Source: Formicarius rufipectus | Taxonomy: Eukaryota > Chordata > Aves > Passeriformes > Formicariidae | Assembly: GCA_013399695.1 (NCBI GenBank) | Contig: VXAU01000684.1 | Coordinates: 269,265-333,264 of the forward strand | Length of the DNA stretch: 64,000 bases | Direction of reading: 5' to 3' | Shown: positions 1-16,519 of the stretch, piece by piece | Position numbering within the stretch: the stretch's first letter is position 1 | How the letters are laid out: each line of letters starts with the position of its first letter | Position numbers and translations under genes: made by a program | Notes under the pieces: model-generated | The model's input: the letters and a program-made list of their open reading frames with translations, nothing else | What the model was told of the DNA's origin: nothing | Databases searched by the model: none

Positions 1-592
1 TCACCAGACAACAACCACTGGCGCTTGGAGTCAGAAATCTCCAGGATTATGGAGCAAAAGTGAGATGCAGGCAGAACTCGCTCTCCATCCCTGTCCCCGT
101 GGAAGGTGTTTTGACAGTGCTTCACTGATGTGGAGTGTCAGCACAGAGCCACCAGTGCGTTCATCTCACACAGGTAGCATCCCAGCCAGCAGTGTGGGAG
201 AGGGCTGACCTCAGCCTCCTCCTTGCCAAGCTCTGGGCCTTCCCATGCTCCCACTTCTGTGCTCAGGCAATGCAGTGTGCCATTACATGAGGAATGAAGG
301 CATGAAAATAAAATCTCAGGGTTGCAAGCAAAAATTATGTAATGAGGCAACATCTAAGGAAACTCTTAAGTGCCTGAACAAGAGCTTGAGATCCCTTCCA
401 AGGGGATGCCCCAGATGCAGGTAAGAGGCTCTCAGGTTCTCAGGGGATTTCCCCACTCACCAAAAAGCCATGGCAGACAAGCAGGTTCTACTCCCAGCCT
501 GTGGGCAGTATTTGTCTTTGCCTCAACATTGAATGGCTCACAAGCTGGATCCGCAGCAGACAGGTGGCTTCTCGTGCCAAACAACCACTTAC
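1..592 (-). other. RNF113A last visible intron, incomplete
   Basis: Begins with the exon 8 donor at 592 and runs off the left edge. I looked for the rest of the RING domain on the minus strand and did not find it. No repeat or RNA gene was recognised here. Confidence 0.6.
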
Positions 593-5744
<5,152 letters not shown>

Positions 5745-6114
5745 CTTGTGCCGCCGACACTGATGGTAGAGCGCGGCGGGAGCGGCCGGATAGCACCCCC
5801 TGCCGGCCCGGAGGGCTGAGCGCCTCGGGCCGGGCCGGGGGTCCCGGAGGGGGTTCCTGTGTCCGTCCCCTACCCCCCATTCCCGGTCCCCATCCCCTGT
5901 CCTCCCTTCTCTCCCCTCTTCTCCGCGCAGCCCCCGAGTCCGGCGCCCGGGGCGGTTTCCACGCCGCCCGCGGCAGGCCCGGCGCGTTTCCGTGGCAACG
6001 GGGACGCCGCTGGGTCCCAGCGCCCGCCGGGCCCCGCCGGAGGGGCACAAGGAGCGGATCCCGGGCCTGCACAGGGGATGCCCTGGCTTCGCCCGCTGCC
6101 CCCGGAGGGTGACG

Positions 6115-6752
6115 GTGCGTGTGCACATGTGTGTGTGTGTACGTGTGTGTGTGTGCACATGTGTGTGTGCCCATGCGTGAGAGTGCAGGAGCCTGCCAGC
6201 AGGTGTGCCCCTGTGCGTGTTTGTCTGCATGGGTGTGCACGTGTGTGTTCGCGTGCATGTGCGTGGATGAGAGGGTAGGAGCATGCCAGCCTGTGCATGT
6301 GTGCATGCGAGCATGTGTGCGTGCATGTGTGGGTATGGCTCTGCACATATATGCACACATGTGTGAGAGTGCCAGAGCATGCCTGCATGTGCATGTGTGC
6401 ATGTGTGTATCTGTGTGCGTTTGTGTGTTAGTGTGCACAGGTATGTTGGCAGGGTCATGAGTGTGCTTGTGGACACAGGTATCAGAGGGCATGACCATGC
6501 CAGAGTGTGCATATGTGCATGTGTGTGTGAGAGTGCATGAGCATGGCAGTGTATACATGTGAGCATATGTGCATGCATGTGTGCACATGTGTGCACTGAT
6601 GTTGGACACTGGGGAGGTTTGTGTGTGTGTCTTTGCATATGTGTGAGAGTGCACAAGCATGCTAGCCTGTGCATACATGCCTATGTGGGTATGGCTGTGC
6701 ATGCCTATGTGTGTACACGTGTGTGTGGTCATGTGTGTGTGTGTGCGCATGT
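6115..6752. repeat. TG-rich minisatellite with higher-order structure
   Basis: About 640 bp of alternating purine-pyrimidine sequence (TG, TGCA, TGTGCATG) interrupted by a recurring phrase of the form gagagtgca-ag-gcatgccag. This phrase or a variant starts at 6179, 6269, 6365, 6484, 6529 and 6645, giving a ragged higher-order unit of mostly 90-120 bp. Long open frames across it on both strands are an artefact of stop-poor CA/TG codons. Such sequence is prone to Z-DNA formation and length change. Confidence 0.85.
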
Positions 6753-8280
6753 CACGGTGCAGTCTCTTCCCTGCTCAAGGACTCTGGTGCCATGGAGCTC
6801 CCAGAGCTGTGGGCTCAGGTCCCTGCTCAGCAGCCCCCGCACCTCCCGGTGGTGCCAGGATGAGCCCCCAGCCCTGTCCTGCCCCAGACCCCCGTGCCAG
6901 GACACAGGACCCTTTGCCGGTGAGTCACGCCCAGAGTCCAGGGCAGCCGACTGGTTCTCTTCCTGCAACCCTGCCCTCGTTTTGGGACACAAGGGGACCC
7001 CTTGGACACTCTGCTTTCCCCCATGTCCTGATGGACCCCGGATCTGCCACCCTCTGGTCTCTGCTGCCTGCTCGGTGTGACCGTCTGGGTCTGGATCTGC
7101 TCGGCCACAGCTGATTTTACTATCAAGTGGAACTCCTCGTTTATTTGTGCCCAGTGAGAGCCAGTGCCTCTTCAGCACAGATGCTATTTGGGCAGTGCAG
7201 AGTGACAGAAGTGGTAAATCATATCACTGCTATCTTGTCCAGTAAACAGTGCCATAAATACCTTAATTGCATTTTTTTGCACAGGGAATTACAGGCAAAC
7301 TGCACACAGAGCACCTGGCTCTGCCTCTGGGCTCAGACTTTGGGCCATCTCCAGCCAGCGTTTCACTCTTTCCGCACTGTGTTCAGTAACCAACCAAAAG
7401 TATTTGCTCCTACATCATCATCATCAAAGCTATTCCCACCTCTCCATTGTGTATTCTCCTTCACAGATCCCCCTCTGAAGGAGTTTGGGAGGTTAAGGTG
7501 AAGTCCTCAGAGCTACAGGTTCCCGCTACCTCCCTTCTGGCTCTTGGCCATCCTGGCTTCCTTGGCTGCTGTGAGACCACTTGTGAGCTCCCTCGGGGTT
7601 TGACTATTAGTATTTAACCTATTTATTCCCGATGTTTTGCCTTGATTCTGGGGAAATCCCAGTCCTCCAAAGCCCGGGGAAGCTGCCTTTATAGCCCAGG
7701 CAGGGCTTTCACTCGCCACTCTGCCTTGGCAGATCCACCACGCACCTTACACAGCCCCGCTCCCACGCTCGGCTCACCAGCTCTGCATGGAACAAACCCT
7801 GGATTTCTGAAACTCTCAGTGCTCAGTTTTGCTCCCCTGGGAGGTGAGAAGTGCGAAGCATTGGGATCCCCCTTTCCTGCAGCTGCCTGGTAAGATCCTT
7901 TTCCTGCGAACAGTTTGGTGAGGGGTGTGTGATGGGGCGGAAACTAGGCTTTTACAGACCTTGGAGGGATGAATATTTTCGGATGCTCGTAGGTGGGTGA
8001 ACCCAAGACCGTGTCCAAAGTCTGGAGCGAAACCAGCCTACAGCCCATGGTCGGGTGCGGGGGAGAGGCTGGAAAAGCTAATTACGGCGGGGGGGTTTAA
8101 GTGCACCCACACTGCCAGAAATCGGAAAGAGACGCTCAGGGGGTCGGCAGCGTTGGGTCGGGGAGGAGTCCGGCGAACGAGGGCTGGGAGGAGAGGGGCT
8201 GAGTGAAGGGCTGGGAGGAGAAGGGCTGGGGGGAAGAGGGGCTGGGAGGAGAAGGTTTGGGGTGAGAGGTTGGGCGCACA
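6753..8280. other. Intergenic spacer between RNF113A and LIMD2
   Basis: No coding exon recognised. It holds an AP-1-like TGAGTCA at 6921-6927, a perfect kappaB-type GGGGAAATCCC at 7650-7660 and, at its right end, a G-rich minisatellite. These single sites are suggestive only. Confidence 0.4.
8183..8262 (+). repeat. G-rich minisatellite (ggctgggaggagaagg units)
   Basis: Four to five imperfect 16-20 bp units of ggctgggaggaga followed by a G/A run, just upstream of the LIMD2 CpG island. Purine-only on the plus strand, so it could form a triplex or quadruplex. Confidence 0.7.
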
Positions 8281-8289
8281 CAAAGGAGT

Positions 8290-8960
8290 GAGCGGCTGAA
8301 GACGGCTCGGCGCCGGGAGCCAATCGGTGTGGCGGCCCCGCGATAAAAGCGCTGCGAGCCGGCGGTGGGTGCGCGCAGAGAACGGCTCCCGCTCCGCGGT
8401 CTCGGCCCCTGCGGCGGGACACGGGCAGCAGGAGCCTCCCCTCNNNNNNNNNNNNNNNNNNNNNNNNNNNNNNNNNNNNNNNNNNNNNNNNNNNNNNNNN
8501 NNNNNNNNNNNNNNNNNNNNNNNNNNNNNNNNNNNNNNNNNNNNNNNNNNNNNNNNNNNNNNNNNNNNNNNNNNNNNNNNNNNNNNNNNNNNNNNNNNNN
8601 NNNNNNNNNGCGGGCGGCCGGGGAGGAAGGGATGGAGAGGAAGGAGGGATGCAAAGACGGGGAGAAGCCCCGGGAAGCGGCACCGCCGGAGCCACCCGGG
8701 AGATGGGGGTTCATTCCCTCTCCGTGCAGCCCCCCGGGAGGAGGAATCATCCAGGAGCACCGGGAACTTTCCGCTTTGGGAAGAGACTCGGCCGAGGTGG
8801 TCGCGGGGGACAGATTTTTGGGGAGTGGAGACGTTCCGGGGGGGCATATTCTCGGCCGGAGATGCTGCCGGAGCTGCCGGAGGGAGCCTGTTGGGGGGCG
8901 ATGCTGTGGAAGGAGGGGTGAGCTCCCCGTGTCCGGTGTGAGCCGCGGGGGCGAGGGGCT
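8290..8960 (+). promoter_or_regulatory. LIMD2: CpG island, likely LIMD2 promoter and first non-coding exon
   Basis: CpG-dense block with a TATA-like cgataaaagc at 8340-8349 and a GC-rich stretch after it, broken by an N gap at 8444-8609. A usable donor GG|GTGAGC lies at 8918. LIMD2 lies downstream on the same strand, and its first coding exon has an acceptor about 95 bp before the ATG, so an upstream non-coding exon is required; this island is the best candidate. The exact start site is not visible. Confidence 0.5.
8444..8609. other. Assembly gap (166 N)
   Basis: Run of N inside the CpG island; probably a sequencing dropout in very GC-rich DNA. Part of the LIMD2 first exon may be hidden here. 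Confidence 0.99.
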
Positions 8961-9164
8961 GGTACCCTCTGGATGGAGAGGAGGCCTGTGCTGGCTGGAT
9001 CCGCTGAGCGTGTTGTCTGGGGGTGCGAATTTCGGGGCTCCCACTTCTCGTTTGGGCTGTAATTCCCCTTTTGTTGTGTGCTGCAATACATGCCGGTGGG
9101 GGGCTGGATAGATCCATTTTATTAAGCTGATCAGAAAGAGCAGAGATGAAGAAAAACCTGTTAG

Positions 9165-9312
9165 ATCCCGACTACCTTATCCCCGCTTCGTTAATGCCTG
9201 CTAATTCCCGATTGTGTGTCTCCTACCGCCTCATCCAGCCTAGATTTAAACCTTTCCAGCGACAGGTCTTTCATCACTTCCCTCGGGAGGCTGTTGCATG
9301 ACTGTGAGATTT
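9165..9312 (+). mobile_element. Ancient CR1/L3-like LINE fragment
   Basis: Wording such as tcatccagcctagatttaaa, then cctttccagcgacagg and gaggctgttgcatgact, resembles the conserved 3' part of old CR1/L3 LINEs. Much more diverged than the other CR1 copies here. Confidence 0.45.
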
Positions 9313-9384
9313 AATAACAACACAAATGCCCTGAGCTCTGACATAACCCTTAACAGCTAGGGATCTCCCAGGATCTCACAAAGG

Positions 9385-9512
9385 AGACCAGCTCTGTTTT
9401 CATCGAGGGTAGGGAGAAAAGGGAACAGAAAAAATTAGCAGCATAGCCGAGGATCAAGCCCAGCTTTCCCAAGTCCCAGTCCGATGCTGTAACTACTGTA
9501 TTTTGAGCCAAT
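9385..9512 (-). mobile_element. Possible MIR/MIR3-like SINE fossil
   Basis: The stretch gcatagccgaggatcaagcc, then cagctttcccaagtcccagt and ccgatgctgtaactact, matches the reverse complement of the MIR3-type core (gcagagccgg ... cccagtcc ... tgctct ... cta) as I remember it. A repeat-library search is needed to confirm. Confidence 0.35.
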
Positions 9513-10805
9513 CTGATCTGTCTAATCCCCTTGGATCACTTGAAACCAGCTAAGCTACCTTGTAGATCATATTTCTGATCAATTTTCTGCTGATTTTCGT
9601 TTATGGGGTGAGCATCAGTTTTGAAAAAGTGTGATAGTTCAGCCTTGAAAACTGGGCTTTTGTCCACCAAAGACATCGTGTGAGGGCTTTCGCAGGGAAG
9701 ACATCTGGTGCCTCAGCTGAGCTCTCGAGTATTTAAGGCCAGGAGTAGCATATCTGCAGCATTATTAACATAGATTACAAAATAATTGCAGGCCAACCAA
9801 CCAAGCTTAGGTTGAAACAGTCCCAGTTTTAATGTCCTTTTTCAATAGGAGAAGCAAATTTCTGGTTCCAAAGTGAGGGTCTGTCGGAACCAACCTCTTG
9901 GGTTTTGCAGAGTGCCTGGATGCATCTTCATTTTTATGCAGCTCAAAAACAGGCTCTTGACCGTTTCTGGTCAACAAAAATCCCATTAGACTTCTCATTA
10001 GGGAAAAGCGTGCCTATTCTGGTTTCCTTCAGCAGGTCAGTCCTGTGCGCCTTCAACTATCCCCCCAGGTCCTGTGTGGTGATGGAGTTTTGATTTTCCT
10101 TTTTGCCCTCTCTCATCTCTTTCAGGGTTGTTGGTCATTGCCAGGCAGCTGCCATGACCCCCCAGAGGTGTCTTTTGTCTTTTCTTTCCCACTGAAGTCA
10201 TTCTTATGTGCCATCTGAGGGTGTTGCAATGCTTACCATTAGCAAAAGCTCTAAGCTGGAAAACATTAAATCTGGGTGAAGGGATTATTGCAATATCAAT
10301 GTTAAGTACACTTTAGATGCTTTTCTCACTCCTCTGGTGTGCCCATAACCCTCTCCATATGGTCAGATCGAGGTTTTCAGACACAAAGTGCCTCAGTGTC
10401 CTCTGATGTGCCTCTCCAGGCATTTCCCAGCACACTCGTTGCTGCACTGGAATCCCAGGGATTTCAGGGCACCAAATTCTATACTGGGCTGTATGGCATC
10501 CTGGATCCAAAAAGGGAGGATGAAGGTGAAGACTGGAAATTGGGCAGCTCATGAAGAATGATCTTTGAAGAGATTTAACTGCAAATATGATTTTGGTGGA
10601 TTTTAAAAACACTCTACATTTGGGCAGCAAACAGCATCTCTTGTAGGGGTTGTGTGGAGTCAGGGAGCATGGAAAGGGGCTGTACTGTACTTTGGGGTGC
10701 CTGGGACAGGGTTCACTCTTGCTCTTACTGGGTTTGCAGGTAGTGAAACAGCAAAAATTCTTGGGGGGTCTCTCATGGCGCAAGAGATGGACTCACCTCC
10801 ATAAT

Positions 10806-10992
10806 CAAGGCTGAAAAAGCCCTATAAGGTCATCAAGTCCAACCACCCACCAGCACTGACCCCTGTCCCCAAGTGACACATCTACATGGCTTTTAAATCC
10901 TCCCAGGGTTGGGGACTCCACCATAGGAAACGCCAGTCCAAAGTCTAGTGGATAATGGGTGATATTCCACAAGAGGAAACCAGCCAACGTAA
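10806..10992 (-). mobile_element. CR1 LINE fragment
   Basis: Contains ataaggtcatcaagtccaac, cccaagtgacacatctacat and cagggttggggactccacca, standard avian CR1 text in antisense orientation, in LIMD2 intron 1. Confidence 0.8.
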
Positions 10993-13900
10993 CATTTACA
11001 GGTTGTGCTTGAGGAAAGAGGAAATTACAGGCAATTACAAATCAATTAATTGGAGTACAAGGGAAGGTTGGTTTCTAGAGCAGGTCTTGGAAGAGTAATC
11101 AAAGACATGCTGTTGGGAAGCAGAATAAAATGCTGGGTGGTTTTAGCACAGATCATGTCACGTTGGCTCAGTGTCTTCCTTGGATATGATAAAAGACTTG
11201 TGAATCAACAGGGCCTCATGGATACAGTGCCCCAAGCAAATGATAATTTTAGGTGGAGATCAGGAAAGAGGAGAGGGAAAAGAGAGCAAAATGGAAGGAG
11301 GGCCCCTGGATCCTTCTACAATGTAAGGGCACAGCAGGCCAGATGTTTTCAAGGGTGCCAGATGAGTTTTGTACCAGAATTCCAAGGTCTGAGATGTTCC
11401 ACGGTGGGGAGAAGCCAGCTCACCTGCTTGCATCAAGGTGGCTGTGGGAACAGAGAACAGGCTCAAAGAGGTTGGCTTCTCCTGCTAAAAGAACAGCGAT
11501 AAAGGAATGTGATTTATCTTCATGAATCCCACTGGTGAAAGAGAAACAAGGAACATAATGTATAATGGTAAATGGATATACACTCATGTAGAAGACCAGG
11601 AGGTGGGAGTTCCAGGTGGAGTGTGGTTTATGGAAGAGATTATGGAAGAGCTGAAAAGGAGGGGGAAGAATCATGAGCTGCTGTTTGCCTTCTGTGCTTA
11701 TTTGTACCAGGTTTGTGTTGCACCTCATTAGTAGTGCCACTCTGCAGAGCTTTCAACATTCCTCTCAGGGAAGCACTTTTGCCTCATGTCCAGCCTGAAA
11801 CTGCTCAACCTGCAGTTTTCATCCAGTACTGCTGAGGATTTGTCTCTGCCTGGAAAAGTTCCTGCTTCTGGAAAGCAGAGGAATCCCAGTAGCACCCTCC
11901 TGGCGCATCTACCCCTTCAGGGGGAGGCAGGGGCAGGGGAACAGCCCAGACCTCTGTGTCCTGGTTCTTCCCAGGCCATGCACCTCCTCCTCAGGGGAGA
12001 GCAGGGAGGAAGGTGGGAGAGCAGGGCTGGTGTGCAGGGCTTCCCTTGGGCTCCCCCCCCCGGGTCCCCCATTGTTGCCCTGACAAAGGCAGCCCTGTTC
12101 CTCCCCACAACCATTCCTTGTCAGCATCCCTCAGCGTTTCTGCTACAGATTTCCTGACCACTGGCAGCCTTTCAAGAGGCAGCCCAGGCGCAGGACGTGG
12201 ACAGAAAGGGGATTAGTGGAGCAGAGTGGTGGAGGAGAGTGCCATGCCCTGGGGTGCAGGCAGAGATGGCTCCATGCCCCACAGATCTGAGGTGTCCCCA
12301 CAAGTGTCCCTGGAGCCCTCCACCTTGTGCCAAGCTGTCAGGGACCTGCCCTGGGTCCCACATGCTGGTGAGGTCAAGTGGTTGGCTCAAAGCCATACAA
12401 GGGCCAAGGGCTGAAGCTGAATTAAGGGCTCCATGGCTAAAGCTGGAGCCATGACCACTGGGCTGGCTCCATCATCCTGCTGTGCCCCTTCCCTGGCAGG
12501 GCTGTGCCCAGTTCTGGCACTGGTCTATTTGATGCTGGCTCTGCACCACACACTTTGTTTCTTGGTGTGGGTTAACTGTGAGATTCCGAGGCTTCAGAAA
12601 CAGGGGTCAGATGGGCAGTGAGCTGGGTGATTCCCAGGCTCTGCAGACAAGCTCTTCCAGCTCCTCCTCACCTCCTCCCCACACCATCCTGCTGCGAGGG
12701 GCTGAGCTGCCCGTGCAGCTGCAGGGTCAGCACTGTGCTGTCTATGTGGGTCTCCCTAATCCTGCCCATGACCCTGGGCATTTCCATCCCCACAGCCCCC
12801 AGCTCAGCCCGTATTTCCTGGGGAAAAGCCCTGCCAGCCTCTCCGAGGGGTCGAGGCTCTGCCCTTTCCCCACTGTGCTGGTTGGGGATGCTCCATGGCC
12901 CGGGTGGATGGAGCAGGAAGGGGCCTGGATCCCCCACACCGTTCTCTGCCTTTGGGAAAGCCTGTGCCACGGTGCAGTGATCCCTGCAGCAAACACACCC
13001 TTCCCAGGGCTGTGATGGGAACCAGATGGCAGAGGGGGGCCTCACGCTGCTTCCCCGGGCCGGAAACTCCTTGGCTCTCAGAGAGACCATCGGCCGGCTC
13101 CGGGCTGGGGGCCACTGAGAACAGCTGCACCAGCGGTGGGGGCACGGAGAGCAGGCTTGGTCACCACCTGGTCACCAGTGCGGGTACTGGGAGCAGCTGG
13201 GTTGGCAGTGGGTGACCCCACTGGAGAGGGGAAGGAGGAAAAGGCTCCCTGCCCCCTTCCTGGTGGTAGGAAATGCGATCCTTTGGAGGCAGATTGTGAT
13301 TGGGGAATTTCCTTGAGGGGCCACACCAGATGTTCTCTCTCCCTGCATCTGCCCCAGGGTCAGGTGAGAGGGGATGGGGGAGGCTGTCAAGGAAAAGTTC
13401 TGTGATGGAGCAGCTTCTGGGAGGAATGTTGGGTTCCTCCCGCCCCAGACTGCTTCCTGCTTGGAGCCACAGGGCAGCCGAGCACTGCTCCAGCTGCTCC
13501 ACACGACAGCAGGCACATGTCCCCTCTGGATGCTGGACAAATTCCAACCCCAAGGTCTTGAGTCAAACTCCAGCTCACTGAGATCACCCAAAAAGCCCCC
13601 AGAGCAGGACCAGCAGCTGCTGCTGGTGACCTGGGCAGCAGAGCTGGCAGGCAAGGCACCAAGTGCATCCCGCTGGCTGTGGTGCCACACCGAGATCCAC
13701 CTCCCTGTGTCTGCCAAGCTGTGGCCATCAGTGCTCCCATAGGGAGCTGCTCCATCTCCCTGGGTAGATGGCACAAGCCCAAATGCCCTGGAGAAAGGGT
13801 TTTCTTGTCCACACCAGCCATCAGTTGCTCCCAGAAGGACAGAGGCTGGAAGGCACAGGGGTTCTCACCTTAACCTGACCCAAATACCTGAAACTGCTGG

Positions 13901-14585
13901 CATGACCAGGAGAGGACAGTCCTCACTCCCGCTCTTCCCAGGCTGCATAGCTGGCTAAGGGCTTTAGGGAACAGAGGTTTGGAATAGTCAGATCCAGCTG
14001 TGATGCAGAACTTTGCTGTGAAGGGAGGCTCTCTGGCTTTGTCTCAGGTGCCCTCTGTGCTCCTCAAAGCACAGCCCCAAGGGCTCCATGAGCGACTCTG
14101 AAGGCTTTGCAACATCAGTGTGGCAGCAAAGCCTGTGCCACAGCAATCCTCCACTCTTGGAGGCTAGTGTTGGCTGCCTTGGGCTCAAATCCCATCCTGT
14201 GCTCATTGGAAGCACGCTGATAGCACCTGAGAGCCTCCTAGAAACCCTCCTGCAGCCTCTCGCTTGTTCTGCTTCCCTTATCACTTCAGCACACCCTTCC
14301 TCTTTGAGATTTCTGCTCTTGCCTCCTGCGCTTGGGCAGGAAGGAGGTTAAGTAACTCTGCTTCTGTGCCCGTGGGGGGCTGTGTCTGCACCGAGGGAAC
14401 TCTGGCTTGAAAGGACGGCTGGAAGAGGGTATGTGCATGGAGGACACAGGAATGTGGAGGGGATGGGACTGGGTGGAGGATATCGAGCCATGGGGTAGGA
14501 TAAGTGGGGAGGAATTGAAGGGAAAGGGCTTTGGGGGAATGAGAAGTGAAGAAACAAATAACAGGTGAAAGAATCCACGTGCTTA

Positions 14586-14690
14586 TGACAGAGTCACAGA
14601 CTGGTTTGGGTTGGAAGGGATATTAAAGCCCATCTCGTTCCTACCCCCTGCCATGGGCAGAGACAGCTTCCACTAGACCAGGTTACAGGG
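14586..14690 (-). mobile_element. CR1 LINE 3' fragment
   Basis: Short antisense CR1 tail: cagagtcacagactggtttg followed by ggttggaagggatattaaag and ccatgggcagagacagcttc. Confidence 0.85.
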
Positions 14691-16189
14691 AAGGGCAAGA
14701 GGGGAGTGATGGAAAGGCAGGGAAAACCGAGGGAAAGAAGGTTGCTGGGGTAGGGGAGGAAGATGAGCTGTGAGGGAAGAGGAAATGCTGGGGGTACACA
14801 AATATTTGTGTTAAAGGTTGGTGTGAAGGTGAAGGGCAGGTGGGAAGGGGGAGGGTTGTGCATCTGCATCAAAGGCATGTATGGGGCAGGGACAGCAGGT
14901 TTTCTGGGTTCCTCATGTTGCCTTCTGGTCTGAGCTGGGCTGTAGCACCTGTCAGACCCCAAGACATGAAGGGAAGGTCCTGTTCCAGGGAACAGGGGGC
15001 AGAGAGGGGCTGTGGGTTTGGGCACGGGCCCCCAGCAGACTCTGGGCCCAGCAGCTGCTGCCTGTGAGTGAGCTGGGAGAGCAGGAAATAACAAGCAAAC
15101 CGCAGAGAGACGGGAAGTGATCTCGGTAGAACAGAGATGAGGCTCTGAAGGGTTTGTGATGAGGCTGTGCAGCCCTGGGACCTGGGGCAGAGTCTGTCAA
15201 ATCTGAAAGCAGCCACGAATTTTGGGTGCTTTGCTGGGCATAGTACAAGCCTGGTGCCAGCTGCTGGGTGTTTGGCAGCCAAAGAGTCCCCCAAACCCAG
15301 GGCATGTTTGCAAATGTCCCTGTGAGACCAGCATTGAGGAGATGGTCCCTTCCCCAAGCCCTCCACCCTGACATATCTCTGTCCTATAGCTCTCTCAGGG
15401 TCTGTTCCAGCCCTTGGACATCAGGAAGGTTTTTGAGGCGACGATGTGTGGCCGAGAGGGTTCAGGAGGAGATGAAAGCAGTTCCAGGCAGGAGGGGTGG
15501 TGCTGATTTTCCATCCCCTGGCTCATCCCTATCCTTGCAGAGCTGCACATTCATCCTCTTCCCTGCTCTGCTCCTCCTCAGCAGCATTCACTCAGTTCAG
15601 TTCTGTGTGTGCAAACCAGGGCTGATCTTTCTCGAGTGTTTTGAGGTTAAAGTGTGGTGGAGAAAAACCTCTGAGGCGCTGTCAGTGCCTTTTCAGCTAT
15701 TTTTTTTTTTTTTTACCAAAAGGCATGATCTGCAGTGCTGGTGGTTTTGTTTCTGTGCTGGTCCCAGCCCTGTCAGCACCATCCTCCTGGGCACTCAGCA
15801 CATCACATGAGGCCACAGCTCCCGGGGCTCAGCCTGGAGGTGACATGGACTCCCCAGAGAAGACAAAATCCCCATCACTTGCTCTGCTGAGCTGTGATCA
15901 GTGAGACTTTTCTGGGCTAAAATTAGACTAAAATCATCGTCCTTCCTCAAGCAACATCAGTCTTTCAGTGGCTGCATTGGTGAAACAGGGTGCTGGTTCT
16001 GCAGCCTCGGCTGGGACTTGGCCTCGGTGCCAATGGCTTGGCCTTTGCCTGGAAGTGGCACCCACACGTGGGTTTAGAGCAGGAGCCATCACATCACCTT
16101 CTGCTCATGTTCCCAGCAGTCCTCTCCTGTCCCAGCCCAATACCTTTGTATGGGATTAGAGAGTTGGAGCTGCTGAGCTCAGGGCCTCA

Positions 16190-16300
16190 GGTGACACAAT
16201 CCCAGGCTGGTTTGGGTTGGGAGGGACCTTAAAGCCCATCTCATTCCACCCCTTGCCATGGGCAGGGACACCTTCCCCTAGACCAGGGTGCTCAGAGCCC
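16190..16300 (-). mobile_element. CR1 LINE 3' fragment
   Basis: Antisense CR1 tail with gtttgggttgggagggacct and ccatgggcagggacaccttc, in LIMD2 intron 1 about 220 bp before the first coding exon's acceptor. Confidence 0.85.
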
Positions 16301-16519
16301 CAAACTCTTTGGCTTCCTATCACGGTATTCCAGACCTGGATCTGCTGTCTGTGGGTCCAATCTGCTGCACCTGAACCTCTTGGCTCCCTCAAGAGGCCCC
16401 CAGCTCAGCAAGGCTGCTCTGACCCCACGGAGGAAGCTTTGAGCACACAACAGCTCCTGCAGAGCTGCAGGGTTTGGGGTGATGACACCAGTCTCCAAAT
16501 GATGACATTTCCTTTCCAG

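Larger units (their letters stand above)
8918..16519 (+). other. LIMD2 intron 1 (inferred)
   Basis: About 7.6 kb between the candidate donor at 8918 and the acceptor at 16519. It holds two old repeats near its start and three CR1 tails. None of the open frames in 11-16 kb showed a domain or splice pattern I recognise; the sequence looks non-coding. Confidence 0.5.

Noticed and set aside
1..592. Search for the rest of the RNF113A RING domain
   Set aside because: No minus-strand frame shows the expected C-x-H and C-x2-C pattern; the exon must be outside the window.
8038..9117. Long open frames across the N gap on both strands
   Set aside because: They exist because GC-rich DNA has few stops and N codons are read as open. 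No homology or splice support.
11050..14350. Several overlapping open frames of 100-200 codons
   Set aside because: They overlap on both strands, have no recognisable domain or exon structure and sit within LIMD2 intron 1.
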